In this document: positions 50,308-60,300 of the stretch, in pieces
How the letters are laid out: every line of letters starts with the position of its first letter
How positions within the stretch are numbered: position 1 is the first letter of the stretch
Assembly: GCA_041179425.1 (NCBI GenBank)
Contig: JBEGTL010000001.1
Location: 1 to 62,544 of the forward strand
Origin: DASUME01 sp041179425
GTDB taxonomy: Bacteria > Myxococcota_A > Polyangia > Polyangiales > DASUME01
Direction: 5' to 3'
DNA: 62,544 bases
Position numbers and translations under genes: made by a program
The notes under the pieces: model-generated
Told to the model about the DNA's origin: nothing
Databases searched by the model: none
What the model saw: only the letters and a program-made list of their open reading frames with translations

Positions 50308-50693
50308 GTGTCAGCGCGTGCGCGGGCTCCAAATGTCCCATGCGATTCGTCGAGCACGGCGGGCGACCTGAGGCGCAGCGCCGAGCAGACGCAGACCGGA
50401 CGCGGCGTGATCGTGGCCCACATCGACTGGGGCTTGGACTTTGCGCATCCCGACTTCCGGCATCCAGACGGGCGCACGCGCGTGCTTGCACTGTGGGATC
50501 AGACCTGCCCCTACGACGCGCGGTATCCCAACCCCTCCAAGCTCGGTCGCGTCTATCGAAGCGCCGAGATCGATCGCGCACTCGCGACGTCCGATCCGTA
50601 TCGTGCGCTGGGCTACGACCCAACGCAGTCCGATTCTGGCAAGGGCACGCACGGCACGCACACCATGAGCATCGCGGCGGGCAGTGGGGGGGG
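50308..50693 (+). CDS. Subtilase (S8) N-terminal part: catalytic Asp and His, before a frameshift
   Basis: GTG 50308 begins a frame with TGRGVIVAHIDWGLDFAHPD (catalytic Asp in HIDWG) and GKGTHGTHTMSIAAGSGG (catalytic His in HGTHT), the first half of an S8 subtilisin domain. The homology leaves this frame at a run of eight G at 50686-50693 and resumes in the next frame (LAPNARLVFVQFATTLPNAP). Beyond ~50700 this frame, open to 51462, is antisense-like noise. No signal peptide precedes the domain. With one G more or fewer the two parts would form a single protein of about 1900 residues. Confidence 0.7.
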
Positions 50694-53600
50694 CACAGCG
50701 ACCGAGCGGACTCGCCCCGAATGCAAGGCTCGTCTTCGTGCAATTCGCGACGACGCTGCCCAACGCACCCGCGCTGCTCGGCGACTCGGTGACTCTTCTC
50801 GAGGCACTCACCTTCGTCGAGAGCGTGGCAGAAGGGAGCTGCTTCGTGATCAATGCCAGCTTGGGCCGGCACGCTGGCGAGCACGACGGTTCAACCCTGA
50901 CCGAACAAGCCATGGACCACTTTTTGTTGGCGGCGCCAGGGCGCGCGATCGTGCAGAGCTGTGGCAACTACTTCGACCGCGGTATTCATACGAGCGGCGT
51001 ACTGAGACCGGGTCAGACCGAGCGGCGGCGGATGCTCGTCGAAGAGGGCGACCGCACGCCCAACGAGCTCGACCTGTGGTATCCGGGTGCGGATCGCTTT
51101 CGTGTCACGGTGCGCGGCCCTGGTCGCGTTGGCGAGGTCAGCGTTCGTGGCGACGAGCAGGCCCTCGTCGTGGTCGATGGGCAAGTGCTCGGCCGGCTCT
51201 ATCATCGGCTCGGCGATCCCAACAACGGCGACAACCAGGTCACGCTGTTTCTCTATCGCGGCGCACCCGCCGGGGCATGGGAGGTCGAGCTGTTCGGCGA
51301 AGACGTCGTCGATGGGCGCTTCCACGCGTGGGTGGAGCGCGACGCCGCGTGCGCAGGATGTCAGGCCCGCTTCGCGCCCGAAGATCGCGATCCGACCGGA
51401 ACACTAGGCACGATCTGCAACGGCCTGCGCACGCTGGCCGTTGGCGCCTACGACGCGCATGACCCGCGGCGCCCTCTCGCACGCTTCTCGAGCGCCGGCA
51501 GGACGCGCGACGGTCGTGAGAAGCCGGACCTGGTAGCACCCGGTGTCGCCATCCTCGCGGCGCGTTCAAGACCACGTACGACGAGCGAAGAGGCCGCGCT
51601 GCTGACGCGCATGTCTGGCACCAGCATGAGCGCGCCCCACGTGACTGGCACGATCGCACTGATGTTCGAAGCCGCCGGCAGGCCGCTGCGCATCGAGGAG
51701 ACGCGCAGCTTGCTGCTGGGGCACTGCGACCCGAGCGAGAGCACGCTCGATCTCGATCAGTATCGCCACGGCAGTGGCTATCTGAATACGGACGCAGCCG
51801 TCGCTGCGACTCTGCACGCCGCGCGCACGAACCGATTCACAGCACGCACCGCCCAAGGCACCGCACCACAACTTTCCCCTCGTGTAACTGATTGGAGGCA
51901 ACTTCCGATGGACCCAAACAACAGCGCGAACTCGAGCTCCGGTGTGGCGCCAGAGCACGACGCAGAGGCCCGCTCCGACGAGCGCGGTACAAAACAAGGT
52001 AGGACCTCGAGGTTTCAGCCTTCGCCATTTCAGTTTCAGATCCCGCCCGCGGGCGGACCTCCGGCACTGGGCATTCCGATTGGCGGTCCTGGATCGCCGC
52101 TGGGCTTTTCGATTCCGCTTGGCGGCGCGAGCCTACAACCCGCGGCGCCCGCGCCAGTGGCGAGTGCAGCGCCCAACGTCACGGGCTCGGTAACCGTCGG
52201 GGCGGCAACTGCTCTCGGGGCCACGCCGCCGCGTATGGGTAGCGAGCTCGAGCCGGTCGCGGTGGCGACGTCTGAGCCCCTGTACGCGCCGCCCGCCCCC
52301 GAGTGGATGGAAGCCGAAGAATATGAGATCTCACAAGAGCGTTCGGGTCTCGGCTCGTCCGAGCCCGCCTTTGGCCAGCGTGTGCTGGCCGCCGCGGAGA
52401 GCCTGATCGCCGCGGGCTCGCATGGGCGCACCGTTTCTTCGTCGGCTTTGCTCCGCGCTCTGTTCCATGGGCCGAACGCGCTCGCAGCTCCCGCCGTGCA
52501 AGCACCGACTGCCCCGCTGGCGCCTCACGGGGCCGCACCGTCCGCGACCGCTCTCTTCAAGGTGCTCGCGTACCCGCGGGCGTCGGCGGCCCGTCGCGGT
52601 GCCATCGAGCGCCTCTACGGTACGCGCTACGCCGTGTTGGCTCGGCCGGGCGATCCGTTGTCCAACATCGCGCCCGCGCCTGGCGACTTACTGCTGCGGG
52701 TCGCGCGCGGCGAGGCCTGGGGACACGTCGCGGTGGTCGCTTCGCCGGCCTTGTTTGCTCACGAGCAGCTCGTTGCACTGCGTCTGCAGCCCGAAGGCGC
52801 GCCACGAGCACTGCCTGGTCACTACCTGCACGTCGTCGAACTCGCGCCGATTCGACGTCTTGCCAGTGAGCGATTTGTGCGGCGATTGTGCGATGCAGCG
52901 GGCGTGGTGTTGCCCGACACACTGTGGCTGCGGCCGATCGATCCGCGCGCTCTGGGGTCGAACGAGCCAACACGACGAGTCGACACGAGGTCGTTCAGCA
53001 CGCATCGCGCCTCGTCCGAGGTCGGCTCGTGTGCGGTCTGCACCGAACGCCTCGGCGAAGACGCCGGAGCACCGGCGGTGCCAGTTCCGGCGGGCCGACT
53101 CGTCGTCAACCAAGTGCCTCTTTTGCGTGCGCATCGCGGGACGCGGCCCGATCTCATCTTGTCTTGGAATCGTATGCCGTCTGCTCCACGTGCCGTCGAC
53201 GTGGTCGTGCATCTACACGGCTTCTCGCGTGCAGGCGCACAGATGAGTCTCGAGCGCGACAAGGAGCCGATGTGCGGCCTCGACTTTTCCGATCCCGACG
53301 ATCCCAGCGCAGAGGGCCGGCGAGAGCCGACCCTGTGTGTCTTGCCGCGGGGTAACTTCTATGGCGGTCGCTCCGGCGCGGGGTACGACTTTCCGGCGCT
53401 GCTCGGCAGTGACGGCTTGAGCGAGCTGATTCGTCTGTCTCTTGCACAGCTCGCGGCGCAGCTTGGGCAGCGCGAGGTCTCGATGCGCCGCTTGATCCTG
53501 ACTGCGCACTCGGGCGGCGGCGCTGCGCTCATGGGGCTGCTCGCCGGCACCGACCCCGACGAGGTCCACATCTACGATGCGTTGTACGGCGACGCTTCGA

Positions 53601-56029
53601 GGTTGATCGCCTGGGCCGGCGCGCGCCTGTTGCGGCCCGATGCCGCCGACTCTGCACTGCGTGTCGTGTACATCGCAGGCACCGGCACGGCCGCCCAGAG
53701 CGAGCGTGTCGCGCGCGCGTTACGTGGCGCCATTCCTGTGGGCGATCCACGTGCGACACGCTTTCGTGTAGAGGCGAGCGCGCTCCCTCACAATGCGATC
53801 CCTCGCCGCTCTGGTTTTCGGCTGCTGCGCGATGCAGGCGCAGATCTGACGGCGCGGGTGCACACGCGCGTGGACCAGGCGCCAACGCGCGAGCACTCCG
53901 ACGCCCCGGTGCCAGAGCGGGCTGACGAAGGCGAGCCAGGCGAAAGCGACGACTCGTCCGACAACCAACACGCGGGAGCGTGGGCAGAGGATCAGGGCTT
54001 CGCCGACGACGATGGCCCGCCGCCGATCATCCCCACCAAGACACCTCTCGCGGTCCCGCCTGGAACGCCCGTTCCATTTGCCCCCGCGCCGGGTCCAGGT
54101 AGCTTCTGGCCCATCATCACCTCCCATCGTACGGGCCGCTCGGTGAGCTTCTTGGCGGACGACGGCACCACGGTCGGGCAAGCGGGCCGTCGTTTTTTTG
54201 CCGATCGCACGAGCGGCAATCGTCATCACGCGGGGGTCGACCTGTTTGCCAACTTGGACGATCGCGTGGTCGCGATCGAAGACGGTCAGATCGTCAGCTT
54301 CTTCGGGTTTTGCTGCGGTGAACATCACACCACTTTTGCGCTGCTGATTGCGCACGCGCAGCTGGTGGTCAACTACGGCGAGCTCGCACCGGACTCGTTG
54401 TCGCGCGCAGGCCTGCGCATCGGCTCTCGCGTGCGAGCTGGCGATCTCGTGGGCTTCGTCGGCCGCAATCCCGAGGGTAGCAGCATGCTGCACCTCGAGA
54501 CCTACGTGCCTGGCACGCAGGCCAATGCGCGCTGGCCGCGCGGTGCGGCGGCACCCGCGAGTCTGTTCAATCCAACGTCGTATCTGCTGCACCTTCAGCA
54601 GCACGGAAGAGTGGGCGGGTCCGCACTTCCGGGTTTGCCCACTCCGCTACCCGGCCTCACGCCTCCCCCAGCAGGTCCCTTGGCCGCGCCGAATCGTCGT
54701 AGCCCGGCGTACATTGCCTGGGTGCAGACGTCGCTCAACGCGATCGCGCACGCCGGCTTGGTCGTCGACGGCATCAGCGGACCCCGGACCCGAGCTGCCG
54801 TGCGCGCCTTCCAGCAAAGTCGCGGTCTCACACAGGATGGCATCGTCGGACCGCACACCGAGGCTGCGCTGCTTGCGAGCGGCGCGACTGCCCCGTTTGG
54901 CGCGCTACCGACGCCTGTACCGCAGGTGACGCCTCCCACGCCGCCATCGCCACAGCCACCACCGCCGCCTCCGATCTCGCCGCCGCCGCAGCCACCGCTG
55001 TCTGCTGAGACGCCGATCTCCGACGCACTGGTGCTCGCGGTGACTCCGCTGCAGTTCGCCAATGCCGCCAACATCGACGAGTTCTTCCGCCGTACGAGCG
55101 GAGCCGACTTCGTCGACTGGTTCAACGCACGAATCGCCGGAACTGGTCTCTGGAGTCGCTCGCGGCTCGAGCCGGCCCGCACCCCAACGACGGCAAAGGC
55201 TCGCTTCCGGCAGATCTGGGATCGCATCCCCGAGCTGTTTGGCACACCGACCGTCAACCTCTTTCAGTTCCTCTCGCTGATGAGCATCATCATCAACGAG
55301 ACGGGCGGCCAGATGCTCCCGATCTCCGAGCGGGTCGGTCGCCCTGGCCACCCGGGGATCGCGTACGCGTTCGATCGCATTCCGGGCACCAAACATTCCT
55401 ACAACGCTGGGGGCAATCGCACGGCGCTCCAGCTCTTCAACGACAGCGAGTTTCTGAACGCACACGGCGGACTTCCGCTGGCCGCTCGTGTGCGCGACAC
55501 GACCGATGCGCGCTGGGGAGGCGACGTCTATCCCCAAGGCGACTTCCCGACCTCGACCGATCCCAGCATCAGCGGCATCCTGCTCCAGGCCGACTTCTAC
55601 AAGTTCCGCGGACGCGGCCTGATTCAGACGACCTTCCGCGACGCGTATCGGCGCGTCATCGCGCACATTCAGAACCACGCGCCTACGCAGGCCGTCGTCG
55701 CTGACTTCAGCAGACGGTGGGCCGGTCGAAGCGCGGAGAGTATCGCGACGACCACTAGCAACGAAGACTGGAATCGCCTCTACGAAGAGACTGACCTGTG
55801 GGTGGCCGCGGCCAGCGTGCATCTACACAGTCAGAGCAAGCGCAACTATCTGACGCTACCGCTCGACGCCCGCACTCTCAACGGCAGACAAAATGGTTCC
55901 ATCTGGAACGTCGGGCGACAGGTAAGCGGCTCCGAGCGCTATGCAGACTTGCTGCGCGGCCGCGTGTTGCAGATGATTCGGGCGCTCCCGCTGGCCGCTG
56001 AGCGGCCGAGTGAACAAGCGGTGGGGTGA
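50684..56029 (+). CDS. Giant multi-enzyme lytic protein: subtilase, hydrolase, M23-like, PG-binding, GH19-like
   Basis: Frame from 50684, 1781 residues. Domain order: rest of the subtilase with catalytic Ser in RMSGTSMSAPHVTG (~311); Pro/Ala-rich linker; a region with APGDLLLRVARGEAWGHVAV (~664), NlpC/CHAP-like in pattern only; an alpha/beta-hydrolase-like domain with VHLHGFSRAG (~843) and nucleophile elbow TAHSGGG (~941); a degenerate M23 domain with HAGVDLF (~1181) and MLHLETYV (~1268), where the first His of H-x-H is Met; a PG_binding_1 domain with GISGPRTRAAVRAFQQSRGL (~1343-1402); a proline-rich hinge; and a GH19/lysozyme-like domain with IIINETGGQM (~1538) and FRGRGLIQTTF (~1640). No signal peptide is seen. 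Cell-wall and protein degradation of prey or rivals is inferred. Independent translation of this part would leave the protease without Asp and His. Confidence 0.8.
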   Translation: MGGAQRPSGLAPNARLVFVQFATTLPNAPALLGDSVTLLEALTFVESVAEGSCFVINASLGRHAGEHDGSTLTEQAMDHFLLAAPGRAIVQSCGNYFDRGIHTSGVLRPGQTERRRMLVEEGDRTPNELDLWYPGADRFRVTVRGPGRVGEVSVRGDEQALVVVDGQVLGRLYHRLGDPNNGDNQVTLFLYRGAPAGAWEVELFGEDVVDGRFHAWVERDAACAGCQARFAPEDRDPTGTLGTICNGLRTLAVGAYDAHDPRRPLARFSSAGRTRDGREKPDLVAPGVAILAARSRPRTTSEEAALLTRMSGTSMSAPHVTGTIALMFEAAGRPLRIEETRSLLLGHCDPSESTLDLDQYRHGSGYLNTDAAVAATLHAARTNRFTARTAQGTAPQLSPRVTDWRQLPMDPNNSANSSSGVAPEHDAEARSDERGTKQGRTSRFQPSPFQFQIPPAGGPPALGIPIGGPGSPLGFSIPLGGASLQPAAPAPVASAAPNVTGSVTVGAATALGATPPRMGSELEPVAVATSEPLYAPPAPEWMEAEEYEISQERSGLGSSEPAFGQRVLAAAESLIAAGSHGRTVSSSALLRALFHGPNALAAPAVQAPTAPLAPHGAAPSATALFKVLAYPRASAARRGAIERLYGTRYAVLARPGDPLSNIAPAPGDLLLRVARGEAWGHVAVVASPALFAHEQLVALRLQPEGAPRALPGHYLHVVELAPIRRLASERFVRRLCDAAGVVLPDTLWLRPIDPRALGSNEPTRRVDTRSFSTHRASSEVGSCAVCTERLGEDAGAPAVPVPAGRLVVNQVPLLRAHRGTRPDLILSWNRMPSAPRAVDVVVHLHGFSRAGAQMSLERDKEPMCGLDFSDPDDPSAEGRREPTLCVLPRGNFYGGRSGAGYDFPALLGSDGLSELIRLSLAQLAAQLGQREVSMRRLILTAHSGGGAALMGLLAGTDPDEVHIYDALYGDASRLIAWAGARLLRPDAADSALRVVYIAGTGTAAQSERVARALRGAIPVGDPRATRFRVEASALPHNAIPRRSGFRLLRDAGADLTARVHTRVDQAPTREHSDAPVPERADEGEPGESDDSSDNQHAGAWAEDQGFADDDGPPPIIPTKTPLAVPPGTPVPFAPAPGPGSFWPIITSHRTGRSVSFLADDGTTVGQAGRRFFADRTSGNRHHAGVDLFANLDDRVVAIEDGQIVSFFGFCCGEHHTTFALLIAHAQLVVNYGELAPDSLSRAGLRIGSRVRAGDLVGFVGRNPEGSSMLHLETYVPGTQANARWPRGAAAPASLFNPTSYLLHLQQHGRVGGSALPGLPTPLPGLTPPPAGPLAAPNRRSPAYIAWVQTSLNAIAHAGLVVDGISGPRTRAAVRAFQQSRGLTQDGIVGPHTEAALLASGATAPFGALPTPVPQVTPPTPPSPQPPPPPPISPPPQPPLSAETPISDALVLAVTPLQFANAANIDEFFRRTSGADFVDWFNARIAGTGLWSRSRLEPARTPTTAKARFRQIWDRIPELFGTPTVNLFQFLSLMSIIINETGGQMLPISERVGRPGHPGIAYAFDRIPGTKHSYNAGGNRTALQLFNDSEFLNAHGGLPLAARVRDTTDARWGGDVYPQGDFPTSTDPSISGILLQADFYKFRGRGLIQTTFRDAYRRVIAHIQNHAPTQAVVADFSRRWAGRSAESIATTTSNEDWNRLYEETDLWVAAASVHLHSQSKRNYLTLPLDARTLNGRQNGSIWNVGRQVSGSERYADLLRGRVLQMIRALPLAAERPSEQAVG

Positions 56030-56052
56030 GGGGGAGACTATCGGCGGACTGA

Positions 56053-56988
56053 CTAGAGCGTATCGAACTCTCTCCTGTCGATCCCATGCTTGCGCATGAG
56101 TCGGCCAAATACACGTCGGTCCTTACCAGCGCGCAAAGCTGCAGCAGAGACGTTGCCACCCGTCTCGGCCAGCTGCGCACGCACGTAGCGCGCTTCGAAG
56201 TCGGTGAGCACGGCACTGCGCGCGGCTCGGAATTCTTCTCGAGCGACACTGGCGCTCGCTGCCGCCGGCTCGCGAGCGGTGGTCGGCTCCAGCTGGATCA
56301 CGTCGGCGTCCGACATGAGGAATGCACGATGAACGAGATTCTCCAGCTCGCGCACGTTGCCGGGCCAGCTTTGCGCCTTGAGCCAAGACAGCGATGTAGC
56401 GCTGCAGCGTCTGCGCCCGGTACCGTGGCGCGCGCTGAGCCTCGCCAGGATGTTGTCCACCAGCAGCGGCACATCGTCCTTGCGAGCCCGCAGGGGCGGC
56501 AGATGGAGCTGTCCAACGTTGAGCCGATGATGTAGGTCCTCGCGGAACGTGCCCTCTGCCACGCGCTCTGGTAGCGACTGGTTGGTGGCCGCCAGCAAGC
56601 GTACATCGGCGCGACGAGCCGAGGTGGCGCCGAGCGGGCGATACGAGTGGTCTTGCACGAAGCGCAGCAGCGCCACCTGACCCTTGGCTGAGAGGCAGTG
56701 CACTTCATCGAGGAGCAGCGTACCTCCCTCGGCCTGCGCGACGAGTCCGCGCGACTCGCCGCGGGCATCGGTGTACGCGCCGGAGACGTGACCAAACAGC
56801 TCGTTTTCGAACAAGTTGTCCGGTAGCGCTCCGCAGTTGACGGGCACAAAAGGTTTGCTGCGTCGTGGTCCCAGATAGTGGAGTGCGCGGGAGAACAGCT
56901 CCTTGCCGGTCCCCGTCTCTCCCTCCAACAGCACAGGCACGTCGTAGCGCGAAAGACGCCTGACCAAGCGACACGCGGCCTTGATCAT
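56053..56988 (-). CDS. Sigma-54 activator (AAA+ enhancer-binding protein), N-terminally truncated
   Basis: The AAA+ core is complete: Walker A LLEGETGTGKELFSRALHYL, GAYTDA in the loop position of GAFTGA (Phe to Tyr, Gly to Asp), Walker B GGTLLLDEVHCLS, sensor I LLAATNQSLPERVAEGTFRE and the arginine finger in FREDLHHRLNV. The end has WPGNVRELENLVHRAFLM and a Fis-like helix-turn-helix (LAETGGNVSAAALRAGKDRR). Starting at ATG 56988 (MIKAACRLVRRLSRYDVPV) almost nothing precedes the AAA+ domain. Relatives have an FHA or other sensor of 100 or more residues there. Upstream the frame (to 57126) is antisense to the cyanase relic. It could act as a constitutive activator or be inactive. Confidence 0.8.
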   Translation of the reverse strand: MIKAACRLVRRLSRYDVPVLLEGETGTGKELFSRALHYLGPRRSKPFVPVNCGALPDNLFENELFGHVSGAYTDARGESRGLVAQAEGGTLLLDEVHCLSAKGQVALLRFVQDHSYRPLGATSARRADVRLLAATNQSLPERVAEGTFREDLHHRLNVGQLHLPPLRARKDDVPLLVDNILARLSARHGTGRRRCSATSLSWLKAQSWPGNVRELENLVHRAFLMSDADVIQLEPTTAREPAAASASVAREEFRAARSAVLTDFEARYVRAQLAETGGNVSAAALRAGKDRRVFGRLMRKHGIDRREFDTL

Positions 56989-57193
56989 GGTCAACGGCCC
57001 GGCCTGGAAAGCTTTGATCGAAGAGGAGTTCGGCGACGGAATCATGTCGGCCATCGACTTCGACTTGAAGCTGGAGCGCCTCGCAAACGCCAAGGGCGAC
57101 CGCGTACAGCTCACCATGTCAGGCAAGTTCTTGCCGTACGTTTATTACGGCAACGAAGAGGGCGTGCCCGCAAACGGCCTCAAGGTACGCTGA
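56987..57193 (+). pseudogene. cynS: Cyanate hydratase (cyanase), 3' fragment
   Basis: The frame reads GPAWKALIEEEFGDGIMSAI then DFDLKLERLANAKGDRV and LTMSGKFLPYVYYGNEEG, the unmistakable C-terminal domain of cyanase, which converts cyanate and bicarbonate to ammonia and CO2. The N-terminal helix-turn-helix-like domain and the catalytic Arg/Glu region are missing: about 85 of ~150 residues are lost, so the decamer cannot form an active site. It is joined back-to-back with the truncated sigma-54 activator at ~56990. ATG 56987 is only the first start in frame. Confidence 0.75.
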
Positions 57194-57196
57194 GAG

Positions 57197-57318
57197 TGCG
57201 CTCGACCAGGCAGCTCGCTGAGGTCCGTGCCGTGCACCAGCTCCACGGTGGAGAAGGCACCCTCGGCATCGCGCTGATCGTCGAACACCTGCACGATGCC
57301 GGGGTGGTTCAAGCTCGA
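57197..57318 (-). pseudogene. Internal fragment of a paralogous Ser/Thr kinase
   Basis: Directly beyond the stop of the giant kinase, the minus strand encodes LNHPGIVQVFDDQRDAEGAF then STVELVHGTDLSELPG. This parallels LRHPNIVEVYDYRTDSEGAY and TMELVEGRDLS of the intact kinase (N-lobe strands to hinge). About 40 codons remain, with no start and no continuation on either side. It is the remnant of a second, related kinase gene. Confidence 0.7.
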
Positions 57319-57321
57319 TGT

Positions 57322-60300
57322 TCATGAGGCCACGATGTGGGAGGCGATCGCGCGCAGCACTGCAGGCTCGGGCATCCGCGGCACGCGGTTGTCGAAGCCG
57401 AGCACCAGCGCCGCCACCACTTGATCCTGGCCGTCTTGACGCGCCCAGAGCGGCGCCACGCAGTAGCGCTTGTTGCCCACCACCTTGTAGTTGGAGTCGA
57501 TCTGCGAGTTGACGTCCTCGGTCATCACCGTCTGCTCGTCGACGTCGGCGTCGAGCAGGTTCTGCTCGGCCCACAACACCAGCTCGCGCTCGGGCGAGTC
57601 GTTGCCCAGGTGCGCGGCGGGTTCACCCTCGGAGCCCGCCAGCACCACGAAGCCCTCGTCCGCGGTGGAGAGCTCCAGCGCCACCTGCAGGCAGCGGGTG
57701 GCGCGCTCGCCGACCTGGGTTTCCGCGTGCTGATTGAGCATCAGCTGCACGCGCGTCATCAGGTGATTCACGTTGTCGAGCAGCGCGCCATCGCTGTCCA
57801 AGGTCACGCCGTTGGGGTTCTCGGCGCGGTCGATCTGCCGCCCCAGCGCGCGGCAGCGCTCGATCAGCGAGGGGATGCCGAGCGGCTTGAGCAGCGCCTG
57901 GGTCTGCTCCAGCTCGCTGTGTGCCGTCGCGAAGTCGCGGCCGATCAGGGCCACTCGTGCCAGCGCGTCGTGCAACGAACCCAGTGTCAACGCGCTCTGG
58001 TTGGGCTCGTTGTCGGCCAGCAGCTTCGCCAGCTGTTCGCGCGCCAGCGCTAAGCGCCCGAGCCCCGCTTCGGCGAGCGCGAGCTCGATCGGCGCGTTGA
58101 GGCCCATCGCCACGTACTTGAGGTCGTCGGGCTCCAGCTCGGACATCGCGTCGAGGCAGATCGCACGCGCCTGCTCGTGCTGGCCGAGCTCGTTGTGGGC
58201 GCGCGCGAGCACACCCCGGCTGCGCCACCAGCCCACGGCGCCGTAGCGCTCATCCACGGGGCCAGCATCGGAGAGCTCGATCGCTTGTGCGTACTTGCCC
58301 CGCAGCACCAGGTACGCCACGCGCGCAGCGCGCTCCTGCACGTGCAGCGAGGGGATCTCCGCGCTCAGCCTGCTCAGCTCCTGCACCGCGCGCTTCATCA
58401 CGGAGGCATCGTGGGTGCGCAGTGCGAGCTTGGTGGAGTCCGCGGGAGCCCAGCTCTCCACTTGCCAGGCGCTGCCGAGCTGCACCGCGTGAACCTCCAT
58501 ACGCTGGCGGCAGGCCTCCGCGCGTTCCGTGTCGCCTTGCCCGGCGAAATGGCTCTTTCGCAGGTGCTCCGCGACCATGGCGAACATCGGGCCGAAGTGC
58601 TCCAGCTCGTCGGCGATCGCAAGCACGTCCGTGGAGTCGCGCCAGCACTCGATCACACCCAGTGCGAACAAGCAGCCGGCCTGGTAGCTGCGCCGCACCT
58701 GGTCGGGGAACTCGCGGATCGGAGCTTGCAGTCGCACCATCAGCGCACGTACCTCGCGCACCGAGCGCGCGGGATGGTCGCGCACCTCCGTCTCCAGCAG
58801 CTTGCTGAAGTCGTAGACCACGCTGGTCGAGTGGTCCGACCCGAAGATCGTGAGCGGCTCGAGCAGCTCGGCATAGCGGGCCGCGCGGTCGGGATCGATG
58901 CACACTGCCGCCGTGCACGTCAGCGTGGACACCGCCGTCATCATCGCGCGCACCTGGTGCGCTAGCGGGAGCGCGCGCTTTTTGCGCACCGCCAGGCTGA
59001 AGCCTGCCACCACCAGCGCGACGATCATCGACAGCTTCTTGCCGAGCCAGGGCGTCAGTGCGCGCGCCATCGGCAACCGGAGCACACGTTGCTGGGTAGT
59101 CAGCGCCAGGTCTCCGTAGCGCTCTGCGTAGCGGCGGTTCGCCACGTAGCCTGCCACCGCCAGAATGGACAACGGCCCGCACAGCACGTAGTAGTCCGCG
59201 CCTGCGTCACGCAGCAGCAGGTAGACCTCTTCCAGCATCGCGGCGTCCCGCGCGACGATCGCCAGGTCGCCACCGGCGTAGACTGTCATGGCGCGGTTGA
59301 GCGGGGCATACGCGGCGGCCAGCTCACGGGCGCGCGTAAGGTGCGCGCACGCTCGCAGCTGGCCCAGGGGCTCGTGCGAGTCGCCCGACGCGAGCAACAT
59401 CCGTCCCACCCGTGCGTGCACGGCCAGCCGCTCGCTGGTGGCGAGCTCGCCGTGCAGCGCCTCGCGTAGATCCTGATGGGTGGTCGAGTAGCCGATGCTG
59501 TCGTCGCCGCGCAGCACACCTGCCCGCTCCAGCACCTCGATCAGCGGGTGCAGCTGGTCCGGAGCGAGCGCAGAGGCGGCGCTGGCCTGCTCGAGGGTCC
59601 AGTTGCCGGAATGCGGAACGCTCAGCTGCTGTGCCAACAGGCGCGCCGCAGTGGGCAGGCGCTCGAGCCGCGTCAGCAGACCGGCCTGGCGACTGCGCGG
59701 CAAGCTGTCGGCATCGAGCTCGGTGGGCAACACCCAGCCGCCCTCGACGTAGCGTGCGAGCCCGCTGTGCACGACATGTTGCGCGAGCTCCAGGCAATAG
59801 GCGGGGTTGCCCTCGCTGTTGCGTTGCAAGCGCTCGGCCAGGCGGTCGAGATAGGGTGCGTCGCCGAACACCGAGTGCAGCAGCTCGTACGTCTCGGCGG
59901 CGCTCAGCGGCAGCAGCCGAAGGCGCGTTGCTTGCCCGCGCAGGCTGGTGATGGCGGGCGAGAGCTCGCGCTGTGGGTCGCGCACGAGCGAGGTCACCAA
60001 GCACAGCCGCAAGGAAGCGACACCGTGCGCGAGCGCGGCGAACAGCGCCTGTGACTCCTCGTCGATGGCTTGCAGGTCGTCTACCAGCAGCACCGTGAAG
60101 CGCTCGCGTACCAGGCTGGAGAACACCTCGAGCAGCGCGCTCTGCAGGCGTACGCGCTCGTCGGCAGCGCTCTCCGCCAGCTGCGAGAGGCGCCCCACAC
60201 CCAGCAGCTCCCTCAGCGCGGGTGAGACGTGTGCCAGCACGCTCGCGTGCGGGGCGGTGGCGGCACGGGTCGGCTCCGGTAGCGTGCGGAACCACTGCGT

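Noticed and set aside
51463..56029. The large lytic protein being several independent genes
   Set aside because: The frame is continuous from 50684 to 56029 with linker-like Pro-rich joints and no internal stops.
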